From: Xanthostigma xanthostigma
Taxonomy: Eukaryota; Arthropoda; Insecta; Raphidioptera; Raphidiidae
NCBI GenBank assembly: GCA_963575645.1
Contig: OY754464.1
Coordinates: 44,506,192 to 44,570,191, forward strand
DNA length: 64,000 nt
Reading direction: 5' to 3'
Below the pieces are notes generated by a model. The model saw nothing but the letters and a program-made list of their open reading frames with translations, did not search any database and had not been told where the DNA came from. The translations under genes were made by a program, and so were the position numbers. Positions 43,784 to 54,839 of this stretch are shown in pieces. The number at the start of each line of letters is the position of its first letter. Positions within the stretch are counted from its first letter, which is position 1.

Positions 43784-45529
43784 TGTAACCTCAACTTGAG
43801 AAGGCCGCGGCTAGCTGAGTTCAGGCGGCGCGAGGGGCGTGGGGCGAAACCGAGTCAAAGATGAGAATTACCCTTGCTGGGAAAAGGCCCAGAAGGGGCT
43901 GTAAAAATCCAACCACCGACCACTTACACAAATTAAAATTGCAATTGTTTGACTTAAAATTAACACGGAGTGTACGACGCCACAAAACAAATTCTATAAA
44001 TAATACTGTGCTGTCACGCGACGATGGTAAAATAATTAGTGTGGGCCCCACCGACCGAGGTGAGAGGGCGCCAGGACACAAGGGCCACACTAGGGAAGTG
44101 TCTAGGGAGTCCACTCCTAGACCGTCGTATCACGCAGGCAACACAGAACTAAAACTAAGCCCAAAACCGATCCACAACCTGTAAAATCAAAAACAGGACA
44201 AACACAACCAACGATCCACTCACTGGAGAATGGATCGACGCAAAAATAAAATAACACAATCGCCAAATAATTTCCGCCCAAATGGTGAGCCAAAGTTCAC
44301 CCCAATAATTTAAATAACAAGCTATTGTGATTTAATCCAAACTTGCAATGTCGAACAATAGCGGTTATTCTACAATAACGCAACAGCCCTGAACTATTGT
44401 TGTTCACAAAAATTATCTACAATGTCGAACTCCAAATATTTACAATTGTTGAACTATTTCAGTTCCTTCAGAATAATTCGCCAATTTATATGCGACGTTA
44501 ATCGTCACAACTGTGCTGCACCATTTCAATAATCATCACAATTCACGAGACGTGGTGTCCGCATCATAACCTTAAGCCCCAAAAATTCAGACACAGCCTG
44601 CATTAAATAAAATCATCAATCATCAATAAACATTTATTTGAGTAGATGGCATCGACGTAACTGAATCGTAGAATAATTGCATTCGACGTGTAATAATCGT
44701 TGTAAATAGTATGGCGTAACTGATACGTGGCGACGTAGTTAACAACAAACTCGCAATTTCTGAACTGAAATAAATTCCCTAAATTCCAGGAATGAATCCT
44801 GATCCACAACAACTACATAAACTCCGATCCTAAGCGACAGAAAATCAAACTAATATCCAGAGTGCCAACAGGCCTGTTAGTTCACGGTTGATTTCTATTT
44901 GAACAATGGTGACAACAATCAAAGATGGAAATAAATCTGTAATTTGGAACCGCTCTGCGCGGAACCAAATTTTCTGCTTAAAAGGAGTTCACGGAGGAGT
45001 GCCCTACTCGCCAACGAAAACTAGAACCTTACAACCACTAAGACCTAGCCACAAATCGCCTACGAAGATTCGCCAAAAACCAAGTTATCAGAATGCAATA
45101 TAAAAATCCACACAAAATCTCTAAACTATGCGATGTTAATACGACGAGAATCCGCCACCTACTGCCTTAGGAGTCCTAAGGCAGTAGGTGGCGGAACTGG
45201 AGTCCTAAGTTAGGACTCCAGTTCAGTCAAGCTAAGCATCTAGGTACGCGACGTTCCTTCTCTAGCGCACTGTCCTGCGCGACATTCTCGCTCTGTCGTC
45301 CAACGGTCATATTCCGTGTGTATATTTCATGTTCTCTAGCGTGTAACCCAGACAGAGTGTTGTTCTTTTTCAACTCGCGGCCTGACCATTTATCAGTGGG
45401 AGTTCTCGCTCCCACTCATTGTATCGTTTTTTCGTACACTTTAAATATCAAATAATATTCAAATATTATTTAATATTTTCTACACAAAACTAATAATAAC
45501 AAAAGGGCTTAAGATTGTAAAACGTTACA
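43784..45529. mobile_element. LTR-like insertion, 1746 bp, with 4-bp target duplication
   Basis: Starts TGTAAC and ends GTTACA, with ATTT duplicated on both sides (43780-43783, 45530-45533). TG...CA ends, a 6-bp terminal inverted repeat and a 4-bp duplication fit a solo LTR or a non-autonomous LTR element. The sequence is more GC-rich than its surroundings and has no pol motif. The frames at 43861-44184 (plus) and 43821-44114 (minus) overlap each other and resemble no known protein. Orientation is not determined. Confidence 0.75.
45151..45224. other. Twin perfect hairpins
   Basis: Hairpin 1 (45151-45195) has a 22-bp perfect stem beginning TCCGCCACCTACTGCC and a single G at the turn. Hairpin 2 (45194-45224) has a 15-bp stem around CTGGAGTCCTAA and again a single G. 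They are directly adjacent, inside the LTR-like insertion. Confidence 0.9.
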
Positions 45530-45533
45530 ATTT

Positions 45534-46102
45534 ATAGCAGGTATTGATAACATTAATGAAAAAACTCAAATTGACAATTTCGTTAGTAATATTCATTTTT
45601 GTTTGATGGTAAATTAGGCAAATGCGAAGGCCGTAAAATTAAAATAACAGTGAAACCAGACGCTAAGCCTATATTTTTAAAGTGAAAGTTGAAAAAGAGT
45701 TGCAATTGCATGAAGAATGCGGTATTATTCAAAAAGTAAATACAAGTGAATGGGGTTACTACATTGGTGCCCGTTTTAAAGCAAGATGGTGATATCGCAA
45801 ATTATAAACTTACTGTAAATAAATATATTGATAATTATAATTATCCTATACCAAGGATAGAGGAATTGTTTGCTGCTCTCGAAAGAGGGGAGGAGTATAC
45901 AGTTCTTGATTTAGAAAGAGGTGATAATCAATTTGAGGTTGACGAAAAAACTAGTATGCTTTTAGCTTGGAGTACTCACAAAGGTGTTTATGCTGTTAAG
46001 AGATTACCGTTTGGCATAAAGTCCGCGTTTTCAGTTTTTCAACAAGCGATAGAGCAAGTTATAGAGGTATTCCTCGTACAAAAAATTATTTTGATGATAT
46101 AA
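45534..46102 (+). pseudogene. Gypsy B reverse transcriptase, N-terminal half
   Basis: After stops near 45625-45690, an open frame from about 45746 reads DNYNYPIPRIEELFAALERG, EYTVLDLERGDNQFEVDE (the catalytic Asp of motif A is in LDLERG) and GVYAVKRLPFGIKSAFSVFQ (motif B). This is the fingers and palm of a Ty3/gypsy RT. Several conserved positions are altered, for example LERG in place of the usual L-K-A/S. A frameshift at about 46085 moves the continuation to another frame. Confidence 0.85.
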
Positions 46103-46320
46103 TAACCGGTAAAAATAGACAGGAACATTTAAAGAACTTGGAATTAGTTTTTGAAAAAGCTAAAAAGTTTGGGTTAAAATTTCGTTTAAAAAAATGTAAG
46201 TTTTTACAACCTCAGGTTGAATACCTTGGTCATATAATAAGTAAAGAAGGTCTGCATAAAACTTCTTCTAGAAAAAAGCTATCTTAAATGCTCCTACACC
46301 TACTAATGTAACAGAAGTGC
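46080..46320 (+). pseudogene. Gypsy B reverse transcriptase, catalytic box and thumb
   Basis: The frame beginning near 46085 reads KNYFDDIITGKNRQEHLKNL, whose YFDD is the catalytic box. It continues with KFGLKFRLKKCKFLQP and VEYLGHIISKEGLHKT. A further frame change near 46280 separates it from the next block. The order and spacing match the RT of gypsy A, although the two elements are clearly different families. Confidence 0.85.
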
Positions 46321-47268
46321 AAGCACTAGTGGGTATGGTAAATTATTATAATAAGTTCATGCCTGGATTAGCTACAATCTTAAGCCCTATTTATGGATTG
46401 TTGAAAAAAGGTAATGTTTTTAAGTGGACAAATGAATGCGATGTAGCTTTAAAGAAAATTAAAGAAGAAATTGTTTCTGATCGAAATTTGGTTCATTTTA
46501 ATCCAGATTTGACGATTAAATTAGCTTGCGATGCATCTAATGTTGGCTTAGGCGCCGTGCTATTGCATGTTTTTCCGAATGGGCAGGAGAAACCGATTAG
46601 TTTTACTTCACGCAGCTGCAGAAAAGAATTATTCTGTAAAACACAAGGAAGCTCTTGCTATTTATTGGGGTGTAAATAAATTTTTTCAGTATTTAAAAGG
46701 CACAAAATTTATTTTAGAAACCGATCATAAGCCGCTATTGGCGTTATTGGGTGAAGAAAAAGGTATACCTCAAATGGCCGCAGGAAGAATGCAGAGATGG
46801 GCTTATTTTCTTAGTGGTTTTGATTATGCATTAAAGTATGTTAAAGGTAAGCATAATGGTGGAGCTGACGGTTTGTCAAGACTTCCCTTAAGGATAAATA
46901 ATATGGTCAGCGAATCTGAACCTGATTATTTTAACATTTTAATTGAAGATAAGCTTCCAATAGATGCAAAGCAAATTCGGAAAGAAATTCGAAATGACAT
47001 AATTTTAAGTAAAGTGTATGACTACGTTAGAAATGGTTGGCCAGATAAAGTTGATAAAGAACTTCAACCTTATTTTATTAGATCGCATGAAATCAGTATT
47101 GATCAAGAATTATTCTTGTGGGGATACCGGGTAATAATACCTTCTAAGTTTAAAAACGACATTTTAAAAGAAATTCATGTAACGCATATGGGATCTAGTA
47201 AAATGAAGGCCTTAGCAAGACAATATTTTTGGTGGCCGAATTTAGATTTGGAAATTGAACATTATTAA
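46317..47268 (+). pseudogene. Gypsy B RT connection, RNase H and integrase zinc domain
   Basis: Two overlapping frames (46317-46679 and 46567-47268) together cover this region, so there is a frameshift at about 46600-46660. The first has VGMVNYYNKFMPGL and LACDASNVGLGAVL (RNase H first Asp). The second has EALAIYWGVNKFFQYLKG (Glu) and LETDHKPLLALLG (Asp), then GGADGLSRLPL. It ends in the integrase zinc domain, EIHVTHMGSSKMKALARQYF followed by WWPNLDLEIEHY. The matching cysteine pair is just past a stop at 47267, in CDVCNKVSS. The RNase H would remove RNA from the RNA-DNA hybrid during replication. Confidence 0.9.
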
Positions 47269-48007
47269 AAAAATTGCGATGTCTGTAACAAAGTTTCTAG
47301 TAATCCAAATAAATCTATTTTAATTAAGTATGAACAATGTAAAGAGGCACTTAAGAGGATCCACATAGATTTTCTTGGTCCTGTAAATAATAAAATGTAC
47401 TTTATAATTATGGATGCCTATTCAAAGTGGCCCGAAGTATATGTAATGAATAATATAACTTCAGAAAATACTTTATGTAAATTAAGAGATTTTTGTGCAA
47501 GGTATGGGTTGCTTAGAAAAATAATTTCTGATAATGGTAGACAACTTGTATCTGAAGAATTCGAAACTTTTTGTAAAATAAATAAAATTAAACATGTTCC
47601 TACCTCACCGTATCACCCCTTCATCAAATTAAATTAAATTAGGTTTAAAGAAAGCCTTATTAGATACAGCTAACAAAAATGTTAAAATTGAAACTTTAAT
47701 TTCAAGATATTTATTTACATATACAGGTGAAACTCCTGCAAAGTTAATGCTTCGTAGAGAGTTAAGAAGTAGACTTGATTTGTTAAAGGAAAGTAGAGTT
47801 GAAGCTAATGCTGAGAGGCAAATTAAAAATTACAGTGGTAAGAGAGAAATCTTGTTTGATATTGGTGATATGGTATGGATTCGTGATTACAAGTTTCCTG
47901 ATAAGCCAACTTGGGTTTAAGCTCAAATAATTAATTGTTTAGGAAGTAGAAATTATTTATGAAGAACTATTATTGAAAAATTAGTTTATAAAAGACACAT
48001 AGATCAA
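47269..48007 (+). pseudogene. Gypsy B integrase core and C-terminal region
   Basis: The core reads FIIMDAYSKWPEVYVMNN (first Asp) and RKIISDNGRQLVSEEF (second Asp). The frame breaks at PTSPYHP (47625-47640), where the segment that should hold the catalytic Glu is missing or scrambled. After a short gap the frame resumes with TGETPAKLMLRRELRSRLDL and DIGDMVWIRDYKFPDK, the C-terminal GPY/F-like part, and stops at about 47920. The missing segment alone makes the enzyme inactive. Confidence 0.85.
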
Positions 48008-48427
48008 ATGCGTAAAGCTGGAGTATTAATCAGTAGTGAACTGCATGAAACAGTTTCAGAAAAACCGATTGTTCATAGTTATGTTACACCGAGTGGGCTA
48101 GAAGTAGATAATGAAAATATTCCTGTTATAAACGAAAAATGTACTCCTGTAGTATTAAGTAAAAGTAATTGTGAAAGTTCTACTTCAAGTCCTGATAAAA
48201 ATATTACTACAAAAGAATCAGAATCAAAAAATAAGATTGAGATGAAAACTGCTGATTTAGAAAAAAACCACAAGGAGGAAGCGATGAGTGAAAGTAGGAT
48301 GCAAATTAATTTAGAAAATGAGAAAAAAGATGTGTCGATTGAAAAAATATCTAAACCAAAAGTAACGTTAAATGTTAATGAAAGACCTAAGAGAGTAATA
48401 AAGAAACCTCAACGTTTGAATTTGTAA
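48008..48427 (+). pseudogene. Gypsy B pol C-terminal tail
   Basis: A 139-codon, Ser/Glu/Lys-rich, low-complexity frame follows the integrase and ends NERPKRVIKKPQRLNL about 45 bp before the LTR. A basic RPKR.I..P.RLNL ending is common at the C-terminus of insect gypsy Pol proteins. I see no signal peptide or transmembrane segment, so I do not read it as an envelope gene. Confidence 0.65.
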
Positions 48428-48474
48428 AATTGTAATAACAAGTTGATTGTATGTATTCTCTTAGGGTGGAGGAA

Positions 48475-48592
48475 TGTAATAGAGTGTAATTGTTGACAAG
48501 ACTGCCATCTACAATAATAGAAAATATCAGTTCAGTTACTTGGCGTCAGTCATAACGTACAGACCAGTCACAGCAGTCATGGCGATTAGTTG
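48475..48592 (+). repeat. Start of gypsy B 3' LTR, interrupted
   Basis: A purine-rich stretch (AGGGTGGAGGAA, 48463-48474) precedes TGTAATAGAGTGTAATTG, which fits a PPT and LTR start. Repeat sequence that belongs to the inverted arms of the PLE begins at about 48592. The rest of the LTR was not found. Confidence 0.6.
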
Positions 48593-48642
48593 TAAGACAA
48601 ATTAATACTTGAATTCATAAATCATAAAATTCCAAAATGATC

Positions 48643-49404
48643 AGGGCTATTCCGCTAATTTAATCACCATGATTACCAAGTGTTTATCAAAATAAACACT
48701 CTGCGTAATCACTTTTGTCTGTTTCGTATTCTGCTAAGCAACGTGATTAGCAAAAGTGTTTAAATTGGTCACGTGACGTGTTTATAAAAGTGGATAAATT
48801 GTAACTGCTAAATGGGTGTTGTTAGCTGTCACTATAGTAGTTTTTTTAATAAAAATGGACGGCGAAATATTTCACTCAATTATTTTGGATTTAAATGAAA
48901 ATGAAAACAGGTTATTGTTGTTCCACAACTCAAATTAGAATTTAGTATAGCGCTCTAATTTTCCATTTATTGTTCACAATGATTGATTCTGTTGGTGATC
49001 TTGAATAGCGTCAATATAAATCTAAGACCATTTGTATTGATAAACTGGCATTTTTTGTCTTTATTTTGCAATTTCAATCGCCATTATTAGAAATAGTTAT
49101 TTTAGCACCTATAATAATACAAACGTACAGCGTGAACTTGTCACTTGATAACGATGGACTGACATAGAAGCAGGCACGTGACCACTATAGCCATGGTAAC
49201 AACACAGAAATGATAGTTTATAGGTGCGTTTTTTTGAAAACCAGTGATAAAAAAGATTTGTAAACACTCGCCTAATCACTTGTCATTAATGCTTTACCTG
49301 AATACCATGTTAAACATAAGTGATCACAGACAGTTTTTATACATTTTTTTATCACTGTGGTTACCTAAGCACTGTGATTAGAACTCAAATAGCAGAATAG
49401 GACT
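48643..49404. mobile_element. 762-bp MITE inserted in the PLE1 arm
   Basis: The ends AGGGCTATTCCGCTAATT and, read inward from 49404, AGTCCTATTCTGCTATTTG are imperfect inverted repeats that continue with TAATCAC motifs. The opposite PLE arm shows the uninterrupted sequence across this point. No ORF. The target duplication is not resolved. Confidence 0.7.
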
Positions 49405-49525
49405 AAATATCCCTTTGTTTTATATTAACACTACTGCAGTACTCATGGCACCAAACAGCTGATAAGTGCTGGAACTAGATCAAAACGCATCAGCGTCTGT
49501 CAGTAAACATGTACACTGCAGCGAG

Positions 49526-49938
49526 CGGTACAAATTTCCGTATATTCCTGGTTTATCGTTAAGTGTTGATAAGTGTATTAGGCCAAGGGGTGGAAAATTG
49601 CGTTTTACAATTTAAGAACTGTTGGGTCCATATATACTAAACTGAAGGATCCAGTACCCTTAATTCAGCAGTCAGGTCTAATTTATAAGATCCCGTGCTC
49701 TTGTGGATCATGTTACATAGGACAGACGAGGCAAAGACTGGAAAAAAGGTTAAAACAACATAAGAACGATTGTAAGAATGTGAATTTTTTAAAAACTAAC
49801 AAAACAGCATTAGCTAATCACCACTTCAATACAGGACATAATTTCAACTTTGACCAGGTAACTGTGGAACATTGTGAGCAGAATAAAATGAAGAGGAATT
49901 TAAGTGAAATGGTGTTTTTAAACTTAATAACACAGTGA
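49526..49938 (+). pseudogene. PLE1 C-terminal RT edge and GIY-YIG endonuclease
   Basis: The first frame (49526-49615) reads KFPYIPGLSLSVDKCIRP, the conserved end of the PLE RT core. A second frame, usable from about 49580 to the stop at 49936-49938, reads VGSIYTKLKDPVPLIQQ, then SGLIYKIPCSCGSCYIGQT (the GIY-YIG-type signature, here LIY...YIG) and RQRLEKRLKQHKNDC with the catalytic Arg. It continues with NFNFDQVTVEHCEQNKMKRN and a late Glu (SEMVFLNLITQ). So there is a frameshift near 49600. The RT itself is missing upstream. The domain would nick DNA to prime retrotransposition. Confidence 0.85.
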
Positions 49939-50440
49939 ATTTGCGTTCAGATACACAGGGTCTAAGTGCTATATACAATGACATATTGAAAAATGTTTAA
50001 ATATATTTTAATTTAATTTTTATTTATTACATTTACTGTTTCATTACATTTATGAATAATTATATTTAAATTTACCGCTCGCTACAGTGTACATGTTTAC
50101 TGACAGACGCTGATGCGTTTTGATCTAGTTCCAGCACTTATCAGCAGTTTGGTGCCATGACTACTGCAGTAGTGTTAATATAAAACAAAGGGATATTATT
50201 TTGGAATTTTGTGATTTATGAATTCAAGTATTAATTTGTCAGTAAACTGATGCGATAATTTTCATTCAAGTTATTACAATATAACAAATTATTTACAATA
50301 AATGAGTTTCAATCAATATGTGGGGATTAGTATATTGTTTATTTGACATATCGTTAAAGCTGTAAAGGTTTGTTGAAGATTTTAATGTTTATAATTATTC
50401 ATAACAATATACTATGTTTCATTGTAATTGTTTCAGTTGC

Positions 50441-50473
50441 CTGAAGAGATATTAATAAAAATACGAAACGTTG
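50441..50473 (+). other. Hammerhead-like motif in PLE1
   Basis: CTGAAGA...TAC GAAACG, with a short A/T-rich helix between, resembles the CUGANGA/GAAA core of hammerhead ribozymes described in PLE terminal repeats. The second core base set is CTGAAGA rather than CTGATGA, so activity is doubtful. Confidence 0.4.
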
Positions 50474-50530
50474 CAAATTTACAATCATTTAACGTGTTAA
50501 ATTTGTCCACATACCCGTAAAAAATCCTAT

Positions 50531-51937
50531 AGTTCAAATTAATGTCTTATAAAAAAATACTAAAAAATTGCCTTTTTGACATGGAAAATTTTCCTCCCCA
50601 CATCATTAGTTGCAACAATAGGGTTACATTTAGACTTTGGGTACGGAACCATGATTGAAATAATACATGGCGTGCACATTAGGTAGATTTCTCTCTTGCA
50701 CATTGCTCATAAAAATTTCTAGAAAGCGTGAAGATTTTTCTATAATAAATCAACTTGAAATCAAGACGAAACAATAAAAATGGCGACTAATTAGTAAATA
50801 GTAACTGAAACAAACAAAAATACATTTACACTTAGAAATTTATTCGAAATGAGCCTTTTTAAAAACGTATTCAATTTCTTTAAAATCAATTTTTGCAAGT
50901 TTTTTTATCAGGAATGTAATAAAATAGTGGCAACATTTTGTTGGTCCTTAACGTCAGATTATATATTATATTATGAATTTCGCGCGTTATACGCTCCAAA
51001 TAAATTAAATTTCTTAAACTAAAAATTTCACAATGTTTACCTATAACAAACATCAAAAACGAATAGCTCGGGAGTTAGAACTGAGATGTACGACAGCAAT
51101 GAATTACGCCCGATGATTTTAGGAAGGCGCAATTGACTTGACACCCAGAGACAATATAATGATACCTTATACTTAGTTATAATAATATAGTGTTGTCAGT
51201 TGACTCACTAATGTGTGAATTACAAATGACACGTTACGTACGTTCATTTACACTTAGCATTTCCACCCTTAGAACTCCCACACCATACAAAAAGCTCAAA
51301 ATGGTAGACGCTCCAAGATAGCGGATTGCCTCTATCTTTCATTATGAAAAATGCATAAGTTGAGACGTAGTATCTAAAAATTTAAAAATGAAATAGAAAA
51401 AAGAGGCAATATTTAATTGCAGTGTAACAAATGGTAAAAATAAATTACAACTTCCCAGTACATTGAGAAGTTATTGTAATGGACGACAATTGAAATTAAA
51501 ATTTCAAACAAATTTTTATAAATTCAAGCTCACTACACTATTTTTGAAAAGATGTTTGTGTATGTGTATACGTACGTAGTATTTTTTTCTTAGACGAAAT
51601 CTCGATAATAAAAAAAATTATCGACTACTTTAGGTTTTCGATTGACGCGCATTAACATAAAAACGATCTTAAACGATACAAAATTGTATCGATTTCGTTC
51701 TGGTATCAATCGAAGTGTGTTAACGTCATTTTGATCCGAATTAAATTTTATTAAAATCAGCCTAACAATTTAAGAAAAAAATATTGATTCATTTTTGAAG
51801 CGATGTACTTTTTCCGTAACGTCATTTCCTTTATTTTGAATTAACGGAATTAATTAAAAGTTGATACCCCCAAGATTGGTGTAGTCTTCGATCTGCAAAA
51901 AAATAGTGCTTATTATCCTAAACTTTCTTACGAAGCT
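50531..51937. other. Unassigned
   Basis: AT-rich DNA without supported coding frames. A short phrase at 51300 (AAAATGGTAGACGCTCCAAG) resembles part of R1. Confidence 0.4.
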
Positions 51938-52800
51938 AATAGAACAAGAGCCCGCGGCAGCCAGACCTTCGTATTTTTATAAAAGCTAAAGGTTTTTCTA
52001 TGGATGTCTCCAATACAGGTAAGAATGATCCCCACCCATGAAACCTGAGTAGGTAACCGGTTATGCTCTAAATAATTACTAAAATTAAAATTTTGTCGAA
52101 ACTATGAGAGTAATCGAATTTTATCAAGAGTACCTTTTTTGTAGTAAATGAGTCTCGTGATCCAGATTTCATACTCAAACTGATTTTTTTCCATTGGCGT
52201 AGAAGTTTTAGATGTTTAATTATCGAAAAAATCAAGTTCTACGCCCATGGAATGATATTCATCATTATTATGATATGGGTTTTATTGCCCAATAAAGCTA
52301 TGCCAACGTACCAAATTTGAGTAAAATCTCATGAGCCGTTTCAAAGTTATAAAGCAAAAACGATTTGAAAATTGTACACTTTTAATGCGTCTGGCAGGAT
52401 GATAGAACCCTCGAAACTGTCTGGCTACTAATGAAACATTTAATAGTTCTCCAAAAAATATATATAAAATTCAGCTTTTATAAAATAACGTAAATATAAT
52501 TACAAATTATAATAGTTTAAGGGTGTCTGGCAGGGGGTTGGAACCATACTAAGTGTCTGGCAATGAGCGACGCGAGTTTTAATATTGTTACGAATGAAAT
52601 ATAAAAAAATTGAGTTTTATACAATGACGAATTTGAGATGGAATTTTATACACCTTTGCTACCTGTTACCTGCCAAAGCCACCACTACTCAGGTTTCATG
52701 GGTGGGGATCATTCATACCTGTATTGGAGACATCCATAGAAAAACTTTCAGCTTTTATAAAAATACGAAGGTCTGGCTGCCGCGGGCTCTTGGGCTATAA
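51938..52800. mobile_element. MITE with about 115-bp arms sharing the ends of 21472-21968
   Basis: The left arm (CAAGAGCCCGCGGCAGCC, CTTCGTATTTTTATAAAAGC, TCTCCAATACAGGT) is complemented by the right arm ending GGGCTCTTGGGCTATAA. The last 14 bases equal those of the element at 21968. The interior repeats a GTCTGGCA motif at least three times. A 71-residue frame inside the right arm is not a gene. Confidence 0.85.
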
Positions 52801-53605
52801 CAAGTGTGAAAATAACAGTTTTTTTGAAAACTCAATCTTTGATTCCAAAGAACCAACTAAATGTAAATTTTGCTCCTTTAAATTTTTCTGAAATTTTGAT
52901 TAAGCGGTCCGGAAAAACCGTTCGGTAGATCGATCTGCCGATTTACGGAGCTCTTGAGGGTACATCGAGGTGTAAAAATTCGTACAAGCATTAGACTTTC
53001 CACTGATAGGTATTAGCAAAGATGTGGTCGACTTAGCAAAACAAGTCAAAAAGTCACTTTTTTTCACTTTTTTCAAGTTAATATCGAGGATGAAAGAAAT
53101 TTTTTTTCTTTCAAGAACACTACATAGCCTTGTAGGATATTTATTCGAGATTTTGAAACTGCCCATCAATTTTCTGTTTGATCATTAGTTGCTGAGATAT
53201 TGATGGTTAAAGTCAAAAGGATGCTTTTGCATTCGTAGTCGAATATCTCCGGGTCAAATTACGTAGAGAAAAATTTAAAAAAAGAAATTAAAGCTGAATG
53301 AACAGGCTATCAAGTCCATATCATGATTTTTGTGTAAAAAATTTTTCCAAGCCCGTGGACCGAGAAAAAAAACGCAAAAAATTAAAACAAAATTATTTCG
53401 TGTTCTTTCTTAGAATTTTGCGATGACTGTCGCTCCTAAAAATTTTCAGCTATGAAATCTAAAAACTAGACATACAGCGCTTTAAAATGTTTTTTTTTAA
53501 AACCTCGATACCACCAATTTTAACTGAGATACAATTCTGAAAAATCACTAAAAATTCGAAAAATGTTTTTGCTCCCTTAATTGCTTGCAGAAATTTATAA
53601 TAATG
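52801..53605. other. Unassigned
   Basis: No supported gene or repeat pair. Confidence 0.4.
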
Positions 53606-53609
53606 GCGT

Positions 53610-54070
53610 ACTTTTTATAATGTTTTATTATTCTACTTTACAAGAGAGTTTTGTAAAATGTTTTTTGAGGGAAAGTCGGCGCATGCGCAGAAGAGGTATA
53701 AGTTAGTTGTTTGTATATAACAATGGTATACTTTTCATAACAGTTTATTATTCGATCTATGTTTACAAGAGTTTTGTATAATTTTTGGGAAAAATCTGTT
53801 GTTCTTTTGCTCCGAAGATGTTAGTTAGGTAGTTCTTTATTTAATTTTTGCATGACATAATAGCATATTACATAGAGAACCATGAAATAATTAAAATTAT
53901 TTTTTCCTTTCTGCGTTTCATTATTTTCAACTGTTATTTTTTTCTCAGATTAAGTAAATTAAGTTATATTATTAAGCTCCAAGTGTCGTTAAATATATAC
54001 ACCGATTTTCAAACAAAACACCGGGGTATATAAATTTCGCGCCTTGTTATTCTTGAATTACTTGGGCATA
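53610..54070 (+). repeat. R1 repeat, copy E (partial)
   Basis: Shows the R1 landmarks GTCGGCGCATGCGCAGAAGA (53677), AAGATGTTAGTTAGGTA (53815), CTTTCTGCGTTTCATTATTT, GTGTCGTTAAATATATAC and GCGCCTTGTTATTCTTGAAT, with the middle portion deleted relative to 13360-14500. Confidence 0.75.
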
Positions 54071-54506
54071 TACCCACTGGTTTAATTTAAGATCATAATT
54101 ATAAAAGCATAGACCACCAGTAATGAACTGTTTTGGAACGTACAGCCCACGATTTTATAATTTTGAACTTAAAATATAAAAAAGAAATTTCCTTTTTAGT
54201 ATACTGCAAATAATTATTAAAGTTGTTTTAAAAATTTTTATTTTCTAGTATTGTATTTTAAACTGATGTGGAATATCACGGTGAAAACTGAATGGTGGCA
54301 TATATCTTATAATTTGTATAGTTATTACATTTTAGAGGCAATGAATAACCATGTCAACATTATAATGTTCGCGTCACTTTCAGGCTATCATATGAACAGT
54401 CAGCTCTTGTGTTTTGGGATCTGTATATACCAACGCACTCCGTCTATTCCAACCTCTTTTCTATTATGTAATGTAGGTATTAAGGTAATGTATATCCTAC
54501 CAAAAA

Positions 54507-54836
54507 CATAAATGTGAAAAAAAGGGCCAAGTTATCGACAAAATCGTGTTCTGTTATCTTAAAAAAATAACTGAAATGTAGAAACTAAGCAAAGTTGCCT
54601 GCACGGTTTTAGCAGTATTTTGATAAACACAAAAAATTGTGTGAACTGATTTTAGAAGCCAAAATTGGCAAGTTTGATTAAATATTGAAAACTTGCCAAG
54701 TTTGACGTATAAATTTATCAGTTCACACTGCTAAAAACGTACAGTCAAGAAACTTGGCATAAATTCTACATTTCAGTTATTTTTTCAAGATAACAGAACG
54801 CAGTTTTGACATGAACGTGACCCCTTCATTCACATT
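54507..54836. mobile_element. Palindromic MITE, family M-20326 (copy 2)
   Basis: The left arm AAATGTGAAAAAAAGGGCCA, then ATAACTGAAATGTAGAA, is complemented by the right arm ending GACCCCTTCATTCACATTT. The arms are about 160 bp and meet near 54685. Confidence 0.8.
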
Positions 54837-54839
54837 TAA

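Larger units (their letters stand above)
48592..50530 (+). mobile_element. Penelope-like element with inverted arms (PLE1)
   Basis: The left arm (48592-48638 plus 49405-49525) and right arm (50072-50225) are reverse complements: ATACTTGAATTCATAAATCA, GGGATAT, CTGGAACTAGATCAAAACGC and GACGCTGATGCG or complement. Between them lies the GIY-YIG endonuclease fragment. Downstream (50441-50473) is a hammerhead-like motif, then the tail at 50486-50530. The left arm is broken by a MITE (48643-49404). Inverted or LTR-like arms and hammerhead motifs are known from PLEs. Confidence 0.75.

Noticed and set aside
43861..44184. 107-residue Arg/Lys-rich frame in the LTR-like insertion
   Set aside because: It overlaps an opposite-strand frame in a GC-rich LTR; the composition explains the openness and no domain is visible.
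48008..48427. Possible envelope gene after gypsy B pol
   Set aside because: There is no signal peptide, transmembrane segment or fusion motif; the basic tail looks like the C-terminus of Pol.
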